Part shown: positions 14,474 to 39,736 of the stretch, piece by piece
Layout: the number at the start of each line of letters is the position of its first letter
Numbering within the stretch: position 1 is the first letter of the stretch
Assembly: GCF_040054535.1 (NCBI RefSeq)
Contig: NC_090789.1
Span: 4,828,697-4,892,696, forward strand
Source: Antennarius striatus
Taxonomy: Eukaryota > Chordata > Actinopteri > Lophiiformes > Antennariidae
Direction: 5' to 3'
Length of the DNA: 64,000 nt
Position numbers and translations under genes: made by a program
The notes under the pieces: generated by a model
What the model saw: the letters and a program-made list of their open reading frames with translations, nothing else
Databases searched by the model: none
What the model was told of the DNA's origin: nothing

Positions 14474-17091
14474 AATGCACAGAAGAAAATGAAGCACGTT
14501 CCTGCATAAATGACTGATTGATTATTCGTATGTGCTCAAATCAGTTGAATCTGTACTGTGGGTGGATAAAGATAATTAATTATAAACTTGGAATTTCAGT
14601 CACCATTATCACATCTGTTGGTTTGTCTGAAGAAACAAACAAAGCAACAGTGATATGAGATTGTCTCAAGGGGTCATTCGGCTCTCCTCATTGAGGACTG
14701 TATTTGCTGCTGAAGAGAACATCATGAGTGTTACACACTGTTACATTCTGTTGCATGCAGAGAAAGAAAAGCTGAAAGCATACTTGCTCCCATGTCATTT
14801 TAAGTCATCATTCAATACAAATTCTGTGAATATTGGGTCATTTTGAATAACTACTTAGTCAGAACCTTATTTCCTCTCCCAGCTAAGAGTCAAGCAGGCA
14901 TGACTTGTCTGGCACGGTGCAGGGAATAAAATCGCACTTTTCCTGCATGGCATTGCAGCTAATGTAATATCCATTTGGATCGTCTGTCAGCGAGGATCCA
15001 AGACAGTGTCCATGACAGCCTTCTGAATGGCATATTGAGGCTACAGAAGACATTTGGTTAAGCTTGGGTGTTTTTAGTGCCACACAGTGAAAACAAATGA
15101 CTTCAGCAGGGTGTCTCAGCTGTGAAACAGGCCTGTACTTTTTTGGGTGAAGTCCCTTGAGAAAGATCTTGATTTAACTGACTTTTCTTAAAAGTACTTG
15201 GTGCTGTGTATGTTTGCACTTATTATTTCAACATTGCATATGCAAATACATGTAGCAGTTAAACTTTATTACAAACAAAATCAATAATATTTTATTACAG
15301 TAAGTCCAACTTAAACTCATGAGGTCTGAGTAAGCGCTGTTGGTATGAGTGGTCATACAGATCTGGAGTGACTCACTGTTTTAATAAGTCAATCTTTTTC
15401 TTCTACCTAAAAGATGTATTTGTCTTGTGCAATGCGAGCAAATGTAACGGCTGTGGCCTCACAGCGGGGTGAAAGAAGGAGTGAGTGTTTGTGTGAGTCT
15501 GTGTGTTCTGAAGGAAAGAAAAAGCAAAAAGCAAGCAAGAAATAAAGAAAGACAAGAGAAAGAAAGAAAGAAAGACTCGATAGGTTTTGGCTCAGGCTGC
15601 TTGAAAAATATCCATCACACCATCATTTCATAACTTTACCATTCACATACCAGAGTCAGGAAAAAAAATCTGAAAAGGGCAGAATAAAAGGGCAGAATAA
15701 ATTAAGTACTGTAGTGTGAAGAGAGCTAAATTTGACCAAGTAGACGCAAAGACAAGGTGACTGGGGACATCAACGTGGATGAACTTGTTTTTTATTCCAA
15801 CATGAGCCATCACAAGTATTAATCAACTGATGCAATCCACTGATATCATAATAAAGAGATTAAGAACTCATTCATGTTCAGTCGTATGTCCAGCTCACAA
15901 ATCTCTGCCCACAGTCTGAACCGGCCAAAAGATCATCTGCTTTTCCACCAGATGAAAAGAATTAGCATTAATCTGAGATCTCTTCTCAGCATGGGCCAAG
16001 AATACACAGCCCTACGTTTTAATATGGAAAATGTGTGTGTGTGTGTGTGTGGTGCCACACTCAAAATTTATGGTAATGAAATCATAACACGGGTTGTGTA
16101 AGCAACACCGAAAGCTCTCTCTTATGTGAAAAAAAAAAAAAAAAAAAAACAGGTCAGGAAATAAGATTGAGTAATGGGAAAGTAGGACAGAGTATTATGC
16201 AGTCACCTACATCTTTATTATGTTCTTTAATTTAAATCTTGGTGGACATTGTAGGTAGGAGGATATTAAATTATGCATGTATGAAAACTGATCTTTTATG
16301 TTAAAGATAGTTAAAGAGACTGATCATCATCACACAACATCATGTAGAAGGTTATGTGTTGATTGATTTAAAAATATGATAAATGTTCCCAGTTTCCTGC
16401 AAACATCCAATGAAAGACATTTTTTTAATTGTAGAAAATTTGATGAGCAATGTCAAGTTTTTACAGTCTGAAAAAAATGAGGATAAAAGGGTGATTTTGA
16501 TGCCTGTGAGGAAGATGAATGTCTGATTGCATCATCAGAAACATTTTTTAAAAAATTCTCCCCTTTGAATCCAGACAAGAGCAGCAGTAAGCCCTATAAA
16601 TACAAGTAACTCTCTGTGAGTAGTAGCTCTGACATTAGGCCTTACAGCCGGTATACTTGAACACCCTGCTGTGACATTTATTTCCCCAGCCAGCATACCT
16701 TCCCTTCATAGATCTGCTGCTCCATGCCATGCCGCCACACAGCCTCCGCAGGACAGGAAAGGTTTGAAGAGACTAAACAAAACCTGTCTGGAGCTGAAAG
16801 GGCAACAATTACAAATAGGATTTGAAAGTTTTCTGGGAATTTTTTTGTTCCCCTGACATCTTGAAGCGTGTTGACCCAGACATAAAATGTTTGTGCTTCA
16901 GCTCCCGTTTTGGTCTACCTGCTAGAACCAGAGGAAAGCAACTCTCCCGAGGGCTGCTGAGACGTATCGTGGAGTCATCCACTCCGTCCATGTGCAGCCT
17001 CTCTGAGTTCCTTCCACCTATAGAGCAATTCCAGCAATTGAGGTGAAATGGCTCTAAAATTGCACAGTGGCAATAATGGCTTGTTTTTCAG

Positions 17092-17195
17092 TCTGGCTCT
17101 GCGATGACCTGGTGACGCATCTGGGGTGAATCCCACTTCCTGCTAAATGTCAGCTGTGATAGGCTCCATCTCCCCCCTGTGACCCTAGGAGTAGT
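17092..17195 (+). repeat. Degenerate teleost SINE/LINE 3' module
   Basis: The string TGGCTCTGCGATGACCTGGT, followed by GGGGTGAATCCCACTTCC, CAGCTGTGATAGGCTCCATC and CCCCCCTGTGACCCTAGGAG, is a decayed form of the common fish retroposon module (usual: GATAGGCTCCAGCCCCCCGC GACCC). The GGATAAGCGG end is lost. Confidence 0.6.
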
Positions 17196-18931
17196 TACAT
17201 AATATGAAGTATGGGAATCGATTCTTTCCTTTCAAACCTTGTCTCGAAATGTGTTCCTTTAATCAATTCCTTCCTTTTAACCTGCTAGATATAATAATGG
17301 TATTTTATATAGAAAGATACTTCATGATCCTGAAAGAAATGGGGTATATTTTGGTGGGATATGATATTTCAGTTGATGAGAACTTCACCATCTTCCCTAG
17401 TCTTTCTAAAATTTATTCCTGGAACGCTCGTGTGAACACAGACTTCATAAAGAACGTTTGAAGTCGAGACGCCAAAGTTTAATTGTGTTTATTTTCATGC
17501 CATTTTCCCTTCCTTCATTTCCACTGGACGTAGCCTCATCGCACCGCCTTTGTTTGATGATATGACCATAACTGGAACATACAAGAGTCAAAATGTGGCA
17601 ACCTCATGCCAAAAACCCTATTATGGTCTTTTTTCTATATGAACAGCAAGCAGCTCACGGGGCATGCATATTTGTACTCTCTCCGGATAGCAGCCAATGA
17701 ACAATTCTCCAGAGGCCATATATGGCTTTTGTTTTTGCGTGCATGTGCACATGCCCGCAACAAATTCGATAGGGCAGCGAGAAGCTGTTGGGTGTTGGAG
17801 AGTGTAGACGAGAATATATTGAGAGATAACGAAAGAAAGATAACAAAAAGTTAAGAAGAAAAAGGCTAGGGAATGAGCCGGGGAGTTAAAGGTTCAGAGG
17901 AGGTCTGGAGTCTGACAGCCTGTGGAGAACCGAGCATCCCACTCACAGATGTTCACAATCATCACCCTGGACAATTAATAAGAATAAAGATGACGCTGTA
18001 ACAACTGGGAGAATTAGTCACTGGAGACAATTCTCTGGAATTATTTACTTTGTGGAAGCAAGAAAGATTCCTCCAGCTGGGTGAAAGCACCAAAAAAAAA
18101 GAAGAAGACGAAGAAGATAGCCTGAGAGGTCATAGAAAGTTAAAAACAGCGCTCACACAACCCCTGACCTGTCAGAAAATATATACATGAAACATATGTA
18201 ATGAAATCAACCCTGAGATGTGTCAAGTTCTGCTTCAGTAATACGTCAACCTGTTGTTAATAAGACCCTTAGAGAAACACCCGTATCAATGTATGGCCTC
18301 TATACCTTTATTAGAAAAATAACTTCCTTTAAATACATACAGTAAGCATCCCAGAATGAGTTCCTCAAGGCTGCAGCGTAAACCTCATCGGCACGACAAA
18401 GAAAGTAACAGCATTCCTGTTTTGATTTATCTCAGAGAATGAGGCTGGAGGGAATGCAGGGAAAGGTTGGGCAGTACTCTCAGACAATAAAAAATAAAAC
18501 TCTTAAATGTCTCCCGGAGCTAAATAAGGGTTAGGATTGTCTTTTTCATTTTGTTTTATGGAAATATTTGAAATGCTGTTTTTTGCGTGCTGCTAAGTAG
18601 CGAAGAGAGATGAAAGGGACTTTTAGGTCAACATCTGAAAGCAGATATTAATGGATTTTGGAAAGAGGTGATGCCTGACCGTATCTCAGCACGTCTCCAT
18701 TTCTGGTGGTGTCTGGCTGAGCACGTCGAGTTTGATAACACTGACGTGAATCAGGGCTTCAGCATATGCATTCATCCCCGTCATGGAATCAAACGTTTAT
18801 CCGACGAACATAAAGACTATTGCACAAATTTATTGACTAAAATATTCATTTGAGAGCTTCAAATTGGTGCCGGGACCCGCCCCCCGTGGAGATGCGTTCA
18901 TACTCAGAGGAGAATCAATCCACAGCTAATG

Positions 18932-18937
18932 TTTATT
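18932..18937 (-). terminator. znf385d: Probable znf385d polyA signal
   Basis: A minus-strand AATAAA lies about 280 bp after the stop codon. Confidence 0.45.
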
Positions 18938-19216
18938 GAAAATAAAAATCTTTAACCAAGCATGCTCTGATTTGTGCTTCTATGCACATTTCTGCACATT
19001 TGAACACACATTTGTAGCCATCATGAAGCATCTTCCTATTTGTCCATGTCCAATTTTAAGACGAACCTCCTTGAGCGGCGCTGCAGAGAAGATGTAGAGT
19101 TACTTCTTACTGCTTCATCCGTCCGTCATGATGGCCAGTGTGTGACGCCGCCATGCAGAGAGCAGCGAACGCCATCCTTACGTCACTTCCTGTCAAGCTG
19201 TCAAGTCCGTTCTGCA

Positions 19217-31967
<12,751 letters not shown>

Positions 31968-34900
31968 GTCTGCGCCAGGAGGACCTCCTGCAGCTCAGAG
32001 AGACACCAGAGTCCTCCTCATCTCCGAGGCTGCGGTGTCTTCTCTTCCACAACCGCGTCTCCTCTCCAATCCCTCTCCTGCGGGCTCTGATGCTGGTGCT
32101 GCTTCCCATCTGGATGCCCTCCTCTTCCTCCTCCTCCTCCTCCTCCATAACTACCCGCCCCCTCCTCCTCCCTTCCTCTTTCCACCTCCTCTTCATCTCT
32201 TCATGACTCCTGCACTAGTCTGCGTCTCCCAGATATTCAGTTAACAGTGTGTTCAGCAACCCCGTCAGCGCAAACCTCAACGGATGCAGGTCGAGAGGCG
32301 CATTATTTGGGGGTTTGATATATCTCTGCATAACAAGCGCAAGAACCAAAGCAGAGCCTCCTCCTCTTCCTCCATAAAGTTACTCCTCGGCTTCTCAAAC
32401 TACATCAGACGTGATTTGATTCTCCAGTCTGCAGAGTGGCTCCTGTCTGCAGGCGGCTTGTCTTTAGAATAACTTCCTTTGCTCCTGTTTAACCGGTTCC
32501 TCCATGCATCCTGACTTTACTTTTTTTTTTAGATGCATCCCGGGGGGGGGGGAACACGCTACTCACGTTACAGCAAAAAAAAAAACCAAAAAAAAAACCA
32601 CATCATACGCTGTCACGCTTTAATGCAGCCTTATGCATATATGCATGCACCGACTCGCAATGCAAAGATCCCCGGTATAGGATCATGTCTGTGTTTTTCC
32701 ACACATACACGCACACACAGAAACACACACACACACACATATACATACATATGCATGTATGTCAAGAATACAGATCCAAATGCACCTTGGTTTAATTTGC
32801 TTCTGAAGCAAACGTGTCCCTGCGTAATTTGGACAACAACATGTTTTCCCCACAACACCAATGAAATGTATCTTAATTTATTCAGCTATTGTTCTAACAT
32901 AAAAGTACAGACGCCTCCTTAGTGTGCTTGAGCTAAAGAGAATTTACCGTTGAACACATTTCTGATTTGAATGAGGAGAAATGACGAGACGGTGGCATGA
33001 AGAAAAAAAAAAAAACATCCTGAGGACAAGTCTCCTGGATTCACTTCCATCCAAGAGCCGCATGGAATAAATCCTGAAGAGGAGAAAAGTGTACTCAAGG
33101 AAAGATCTGCTCATAAACTCTATTTAGTGTCCCCCCTTTTTTTTTTTCTCGTATACTGATTCGCCAGATATTTTTGCTTTCCTCTGAGGAAGAGCAGAGC
33201 ACTTTTACAGGTCGGGTGACATTATTGGCTTTATTTCTCCCTTCTTAAGAAGCTGCAACTAAAAAAGTTCCTCTTGGAGCCGCTTATTTCCAGAATTTCT
33301 GGGTTTTGCCTATTCCAGTTTCAATCAGGTGACGTCCCGAGGTGTGAAATCACAATTGCAGATTTGTATATTTGGCAATAAATCAGGCGCTGTGACTGGA
33401 TAAGAGAGGCTTTCACGCAAACACAAGTATAAAACATGATCTACATGCCGCTGCCCAGATGTCATCACTTCAACATTAACGCACACCGAGCGGAAAGTTG
33501 ACTTGATGTGATGACATTCCTGTTTCACACTGTTTCTGCTCTCAGGTTTCAGCTGAAAGCAGCATTCAAATAATGGCTTGCTTGCTGTGTCATTTTACAC
33601 CTGCAGCTGTTTAGCCTCACAGGCTCCCTCAGACAAACACAGCGGCTGTCATGGCAACTGAGGTATGCAATATTATGTTTGGTAAATCGATGCCGAGGCT
33701 CTTGACTCTGTCGTTGGCAACAAACGCAATCTGGAAAGGAGTCTTATGACCCCGGTAGGGTGCACACGCCCAACCGCAGCCGGCTCCGTTCCGTCATTAG
33801 AGGCTTTTAGGTGAGTTCACGGACGATGAGCTGGAGTCAGGAACGCGCGTAAAAGGCGCACCAGCAGTGATGGAAACTGTTTAATGCACATTTTACTGTC
33901 ATTACAGCCCGAGATGAGAGAAAACAGCTCAGGTGTTGAGGCATGAGGGATGAACACACACACAAACACACACACACACACACTCCACATTTTGTCTGCG
34001 GTCACTTCCAGGCAGTAATCCGCCTCACAGAGCGCAGAGCCACCCCCCACTCCCCCCCCCCCACACACACATACACTCACCTCTCCCTTTGATTGGTCGC
34101 CACATCACCATGGTAATCAGTGTGCGTTGACTTTGATTCTATTTATGTGTTGATGTCCTCAGATATGGAAATCACACACATACACACACACTTTTGGGAT
34201 GGGACTTACACAAAGTGTACAACAAATCTTAAAATTGATGGGTTGAGAACGTTTTTGACAAGCCTAGCTACAATATTATTACCAAAAAGCTTCTAAAAAT
34301 AGAGTTTGTCTTGATTTTATATAATTTGGAGCAACATATTTTCCACATTAAAAGCAACTCAACAACAACAACAAAAAAACATTTAGTGCGTGTGCACTGT
34401 GATTATTCTGAATCTGGCAGATTTTTGTTGTTCAATTTCAAACAAAGAAGAACATAAGAGAAGAGATTGTGAATGTTTTTGCGCGCGCATGTGTGTGTGT
34501 GAATAGAAGTAAGAGTCTGAAACAGGCTTCTGCTTTAACACAAACACAGGAAAAAGAAATAAAGAGTAGAAATAAACAAGTGGTGTACAGAGGATGGAAC
34601 AGGGTTAGAAGATAAATCAGGAAATTTGAGAAAGAGCGAGGCGATGGAGAAGATGGATTCCATGAGTCTTTAGAAACGATTGATTTTCCAAAGGTTCAGA
34701 GATCATAAGAGCATAAAGGTCATAATTAAACCCAGACAGATGTCGCGTTGTAACGGTAAACTCTCAGGACGGGATTCCTCACAAAGCGCTGTATGGAGAG
34801 GAGAGGTCTCGTAAATAACAAACCCCTGGACGCTGGGGTCAGAGGTCCCATAACGCTCATGGCTTCAACCTATAGGGGCCTACACATGTCAGCTATAGCA

Positions 34901-36137
34901 TGCAGGTATCAACTACCACATGTACAGTAAGCCTGAGCATTTCCAACGCCTTTGAGTGCTTTACCATTAAAGCAAGGAGGAATTTGTTAGAATCCATAAA
35001 GTGTCAGAATAAAATCAAAACTGCCTTTAGAGATTTTGTATTTTTTTCAAATTTCATCATCTTTGCAGGGATAACCCTCACCCCCAAGGCTCGGGACAGA
35101 GGGAGATTTACAGATATCATGACCAGGCTTTCACCCTGCTCAGTCTCTGTGGATTATTGCACCAGATTCTTTTACTCAACCTATAAAAACATCCTTATTC
35201 ACAAGAAATTATTAAACATTTACCAGCTGGTGCACAGTCCTCCCTGTCGTGTTTTAATAAGAAAAACTTAATAAAAGCACTTGCAGTCGTTTCACGGTGA
35301 CAAAATGATGTATGACTGAGGATGAGACACCACACACTCATACCACAGTCAAGGGCTCCAGAGTCACATCTGCAAGCCAGAGATATCTGTCCAGAATGTC
35401 ATTAACTATACCGCCGGTGTGGTTTATGGTGTGGTTTATTTTGTCTCTGTTGTGCTGTATGAGCCTGTCCAATTACATTCACATCCTGGGTGTCATCTGC
35501 ATACACACAGAGAGACACAGTAAGTATACAGCATGTGTGATGAGACAGGAGAATGAGTTAGTAGAGAAATGACAGGGATAAATGCACCACAGTGCGCTTT
35601 AGTGATGCTGCAAGTGAACTCATTGCATCAGTGCTGCCACCTACAGGTCAAAATGGACACAACTTCTGCATCATCAAGTCTTCGGATCTGAAGTAATAAA
35701 AGCTTCTCTACTTTTACTGCGGCAAAGATTTTGCTTGAGAAAATTTGATACAGTATACCTGTGTCCTGTTGTTACATGCAGGCAAAATAATATAAATATT
35801 TCATTTCAAAGGAATACCAGTGCATTCATTCATAAAAGTAACACATCTTCACAACAACGATTTAAAATGTTAAGATTTTGTAAAGGGGCAAAAAGCAGTT
35901 CATTTGCCACTGAAAGCATTTTAGATTTAGATATTTTGATTTTTTGACAAGGCACATTTCTTGATTCTTCATTATTTTTGAATCATATACAGAGATCTTT
36001 TGCACATTTCCACATTTCCACATCCAATGCTCAAGTGACAAGCAGGTACTTCCATCTTCAAACTTAGTGAATGATGTCATGCTTAAATTTGAAGGACAGT
36101 CAAGCGTAACTAGATTAAACAAGGTCTTCACAGACTG
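31968..36137. other. znf385d 5' region and intergenic interval to rab25
   Basis: Bases 31968-32220 are CT-rich (GAG-rich on the transcribed strand) and probably hold the znf385d 5' UTR and promoter; no TATA box is evident. Further on: a G-run at 32541-32550, (CA)n with ATATACATACATATG near 32700-32760, (CA)n near 33955-33984, X-box-like sequences at 33645-33658 and 34104-34117, and a CTCF-like motif at 35633-35647 (minus). No splice-bounded coding segment was recognised. A minus-strand AATAAA at 35435-35440 is the nearest canonical polyA signal after rab25. Confidence 0.55.
35633..35647 (-). promoter_or_regulatory. CTCF-type core motif
   Basis: On the minus strand CCTGTAGGTGGCAGC matches CCASYAGRKGGCRSY at 14 of 15 positions. 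Confidence 0.4.
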
Positions 36138-37648
36138 TTAGAAGTTACTGCAGCATTTCTTCTTGTTCTCCTGCACCTCAGTGGTGGGCCCGATGTTGTT
36201 GGACAGAGTGATCGCACTGATGGATCCACGGGTCACCTGTTTGCTGGCCACCTTTCGTTGGATGGCTGCAGATAGCAAAGGCAAATAAAAAAGTAATTCG
36301 ACAAGCTCACACCAGCGGATGACGTTTGAACCGATTGATTTACTCTACCTGCGAGTACTTCATTGAAAGCAGCTTCAACATTGGTTGAGTCCAACGCCGA
36401 CGTCTCCATGAACAAGAGTTCTCTCTTCTCTGGTTGTTCCGTGAGATCAGAGCAAAGACAGAAATGACAGCTGTGTGTTAAGTAGACTTTTCACACTCAC
36501 CAGAGTTGGTGCGAGGATTCTGGAGGGGATTAACAAAAACAATTCGACTCAAACAACCTGCAAAGTCCTTGGCCTCCTCTGTGGGCACGGTCCGGAGCTT
36601 CTCAAGGTCCTGCTTGTTTCCCACCAACATCACCACGATGTTAGGGTCTGCATGGTCGTAGAGCTCCTTCAACCACCGCTCTGCACTCTCATAGGTCAGG
36701 TGTTTGCTAATGTCATACACTAAGAGAGCACCGACTGCTCCCCTGTAATATCTGTCGTTTCAAAACAAGAGCAAACCAAACACTCGTGAGTGGGATCTTC
36801 CCTCCATGTTGAGATGAATGAAGTTTGCTTGTTAATTACATGTCCTGACACTCGGTTTGCTTCACACGTTAATCACACACCAGCATTACTCTACTATGTG
36901 TGTACCCACGCTGAGGTGATGGCCCTGTAGCGCTCCAGCCCAGCCGTGTCCCAGATCTGAGCCTTGATGGTGAAGGTGTCCATCTGAACGGTCCGCGTGC
37001 TGAACTCCACACCGATGGTGGTGCGACTGTCGTGATTGAACTCATTCTTGGTGAAACGAGATAGGAGGTTGCTCTTTCCCACGCCAGATTCCCCAATCAA
37101 CACCACTGAGCAGACAAAGAAGCCCGAACTCGTTCAGCATAAACAGTAAGTCAACCTCAAATTTGTTTTATATCTCACAAACTCACAGAAACACAAGTTA
37201 AAGGGTCAAAACTACAAGTTGTTACACAGAATCTGACAGGATTTATCTCCACAGACATGCGAAGACTTTCTGTCACACTCGCTGTGACATCACAGAAATG
37301 TGGCAGATCTGACATTCTTTGGAATGAATGGAATGGAGTCATATCTGCTTCATTTAAGTCAGGTAAAAAAAATTTAAAAAAGACACTTGGTCAACTAAAA
37401 GTATTCTTGGTGAATTAAGCTCACATTCAACAGGTCAGAGGTCAAATATTTATGATCAAACAGACAGAAAGTTGACAGTTCCTACTTAATCAGTAATTAA
37501 ATTGGAACAGATTCAACCCAAACTGATATTGACGTCCATGGAGGTAACACACCTTTCACCTTCTTTTTGTCTCTACTCACACAATCACAGCTTCAATAAA
37601 CACAACCTCACCTTTGTAGACAAAATTGTATGGCTCATCAGACCCCAT
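36138..37648 (-). CDS. rab25: Rab25 small GTPase, complete, five coding exons
   Basis: A Rab11-subfamily GTPase that controls apical recycling endosomes and integrin recycling in epithelia. Exons in transcript order: 37648-37612, 37105-36910, 36751-36558, 36429-36349, 36265-36138. Phases agree and give 211 aa plus TAA (human 213). Motifs: P-loop GESGVGKS (17-24), switch I TTIGVEF, G3 WDTAGLE (64-70), G4 NKQD, G5 ETSALDS, and C-terminal KKKCCSNF for double geranylgeranylation. The switch II glutamine is replaced by Leu69, the hallmark of Rab25 against Rab11. The start is [20 protein letters not shown]. It lies beside ubqln4, as in mammals. Which teleost copy (a or b) cannot be told from the sequence. 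Confidence 0.93.
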
Positions 37649-39736
37649 TCCAGTCCCCGGTAAATATCCCGAAGGCACTTTAAATCAGTTTAAAAATAAA
37701 AACTCCCTCCTCTTCCTCTCCCTCCCGTGTGGAGAGAGAGTTAAATTACAAATGGAGGAAGAAGAGAGAACAGGTTTAGCTCCAATGGCACGCTTCCGTC
37801 TTCATCTGTGGGTCGGGGAAACTGCTCACTGAGGGCAGGGCCAGAGTCCCGTGTCCTTTGGATCCCTCAGTGGTTGACAATGGATGACTGGCTGAGGAGG
37901 AGGAGGAAGGGGAGGGTAGAGAGCAGGTGTAACAGGTAGAACTACCTGTGGGTAGTCGACTCCACCTTCGTCTCTGCTCTCCTTTCACTCTGTAACTCAG
38001 GTTCATTTGTATGACATTAAAGCTCACCTGACAGGTGCTTCTGTCTACCTGACGACAAAACCTTAATCCATTTGTCTGAGGCCTGGAGGGATGTGGGCAG
38101 ACACGGATTGGGGCAGGTATACTTTTACATTTTCAAATAAAATATTAACGCAGTCGCAAAAAAAAGCAAATTCTGTTTGTTTCTATGTTAAACACAAATA
38201 GTTTTGTCGAATTTTACCCAAAAAGAAGCTTAACGTACCCCTTCAATGTGAACATTGTGACCACATACGCTTTTAACTTGCATCGTAGCATTCAATGTCA
38301 GAGAAGTTGAACAGAACTTTTATCCATTCCTAGTATCACGACTTCAAGGGCAGGAAATGAATGAAATGAATTATGAATGTAAAACATCGTCTTACGCAAG
38401 CCTGAAATGAAGTGACACAGGTTGTCAACTGTTTTGAACCATATTTTATTTTTTTTTAGAACAGTACTGTTAAAAGTTAGTTTCAACATGATCAATTTGG
38501 AGATGGATTTTCTTTTTTCAGCTGAGGTGAACAGACAAAGCAGCTAAAGAAGCAGTTGCCAAGGTTACCACAACTACAATGTTTGAGATTTCAAAAAGGA
38601 AAAAAAAAACAAAAAAACCCTAGACTCTGATTTTAGGAAATGTATAGTGCCAACATAGCATAACATTTGTAAAGTCAATCGATTTTACTTTATCATTTCG
38701 CTTTGATGATCTTCATTTTAATTCGTTCGAGACAAATCAGAATTATCTCTAGGGACTAAACTGCACCTCAAAAAAAAAAAAAAGAAAAAGAAAAAATAGG
38801 ATAAAAAGAATAATCATATTAAAAGAAAAAGAAAGCATGTTTGTTTCATTCATATTCATTTTAAACAGCGCCCACTGCTTTGGAGCCGCTACTATGTGAC
38901 ATTTGATTACGGTTACAGTTCTGGATGATGCTGTGCGGAATTCACGGGGTGGTTTCTTATTAACTGACTGGATGGGCAGCGTAATTTCCCAACAATGCTT
39001 CACAGGGCAGGGGGGGGGCAGAAGGCACAGCTGTTGTGCCTCTAAAGGGAAAGACACTGTGTACACTCCAGTGGCCACTTTTATTTGGAATGGAAAATTA
39101 GGGAAGTGTGGAGGGCATCATTTTCTGAAATGCCCGCAATAAATAGTGACATGTTGGGCAAAAACAACTATTCATGGAGAATGCTAAGAACAGGGGAGGG
39201 GGAGGGAATGAAGATCTGTATGGGTAAGATATCCTCCTGAACTTGTTCAGGATTACTGTCTGATTATCAGAGAAAAAATAAATCCTGCATGGTTTTGCTA
39301 GTTATCCGCAAACAAACTGCCTCGTACAGGTCGTGTATGAGGCAGCCAACAGCCAATTGCATGACTTTACCCTCTGTTATGAAACGGGACTTAAGGTGAC
39401 AAAAACGTTGAATAAAGGAATAACTGGGAATCCCTTTTCGAGACGTTCTCATTTATTTCTGCACCAGAACACCTAATCAAGGTGAGAATGGTTTAGTCCG
39501 GCTCTACGACAGCAGTCTGAGACAGAAATCTGGTTGGGTGATACCAAAAAAATAACGTATGGGGACTAGGGAATGATCTGAGAACAGCTGTAGAATGAGG
39601 GGTATAACATCCTGTTCAAGATTCCTCTGTTAAGTTTGGGGGAAATACACTTTAATCTTGGTTCTCTGCAGATGTTGGGTGGGTTCATGAGTCATGTATG
39701 TGTGCATGTCAGTGTGTCATTATGTACTGGATGTCT
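37649..39736. other. Interval rab25-ubqln4; includes ubqln4 3' UTR
   Basis: No coding exon is visible. A minus-strand AATAAA at 39452-39457 lies about 285 bp after the ubqln4 stop. Sequence around 37649-38050 is the probable rab25 promoter and 5' UTR zone. An imperfect X-box GTTGCCAAGGTTAC lies near 38555, and an A-rich tract at 38767-38795. Confidence 0.5.

Larger units (their letters stand above)
14474..19216. other. Intergenic interval sgo1-znf385d; simple repeats, no gene
   Basis: About 4.7 kb of AT-rich sequence without a convincing exon. It holds a GAAA-rich tract near 15530-15580, a (GT)n at 16033-16051, a run of about 21 A at 16129-16149 and a degenerate SINE/LINE tail at 17092-17195. 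A minus-strand AATAAA at 18932-18937, about 280 bp beyond the znf385d stop, is the likely znf385d polyA signal. The short reading frames here have no recognisable motifs. Confidence 0.6.

Noticed and set aside
32533-32922. 129-residue plus-strand frame
   Set aside because: It begins in a G-run, passes through A-runs and a CA repeat and has no motif.
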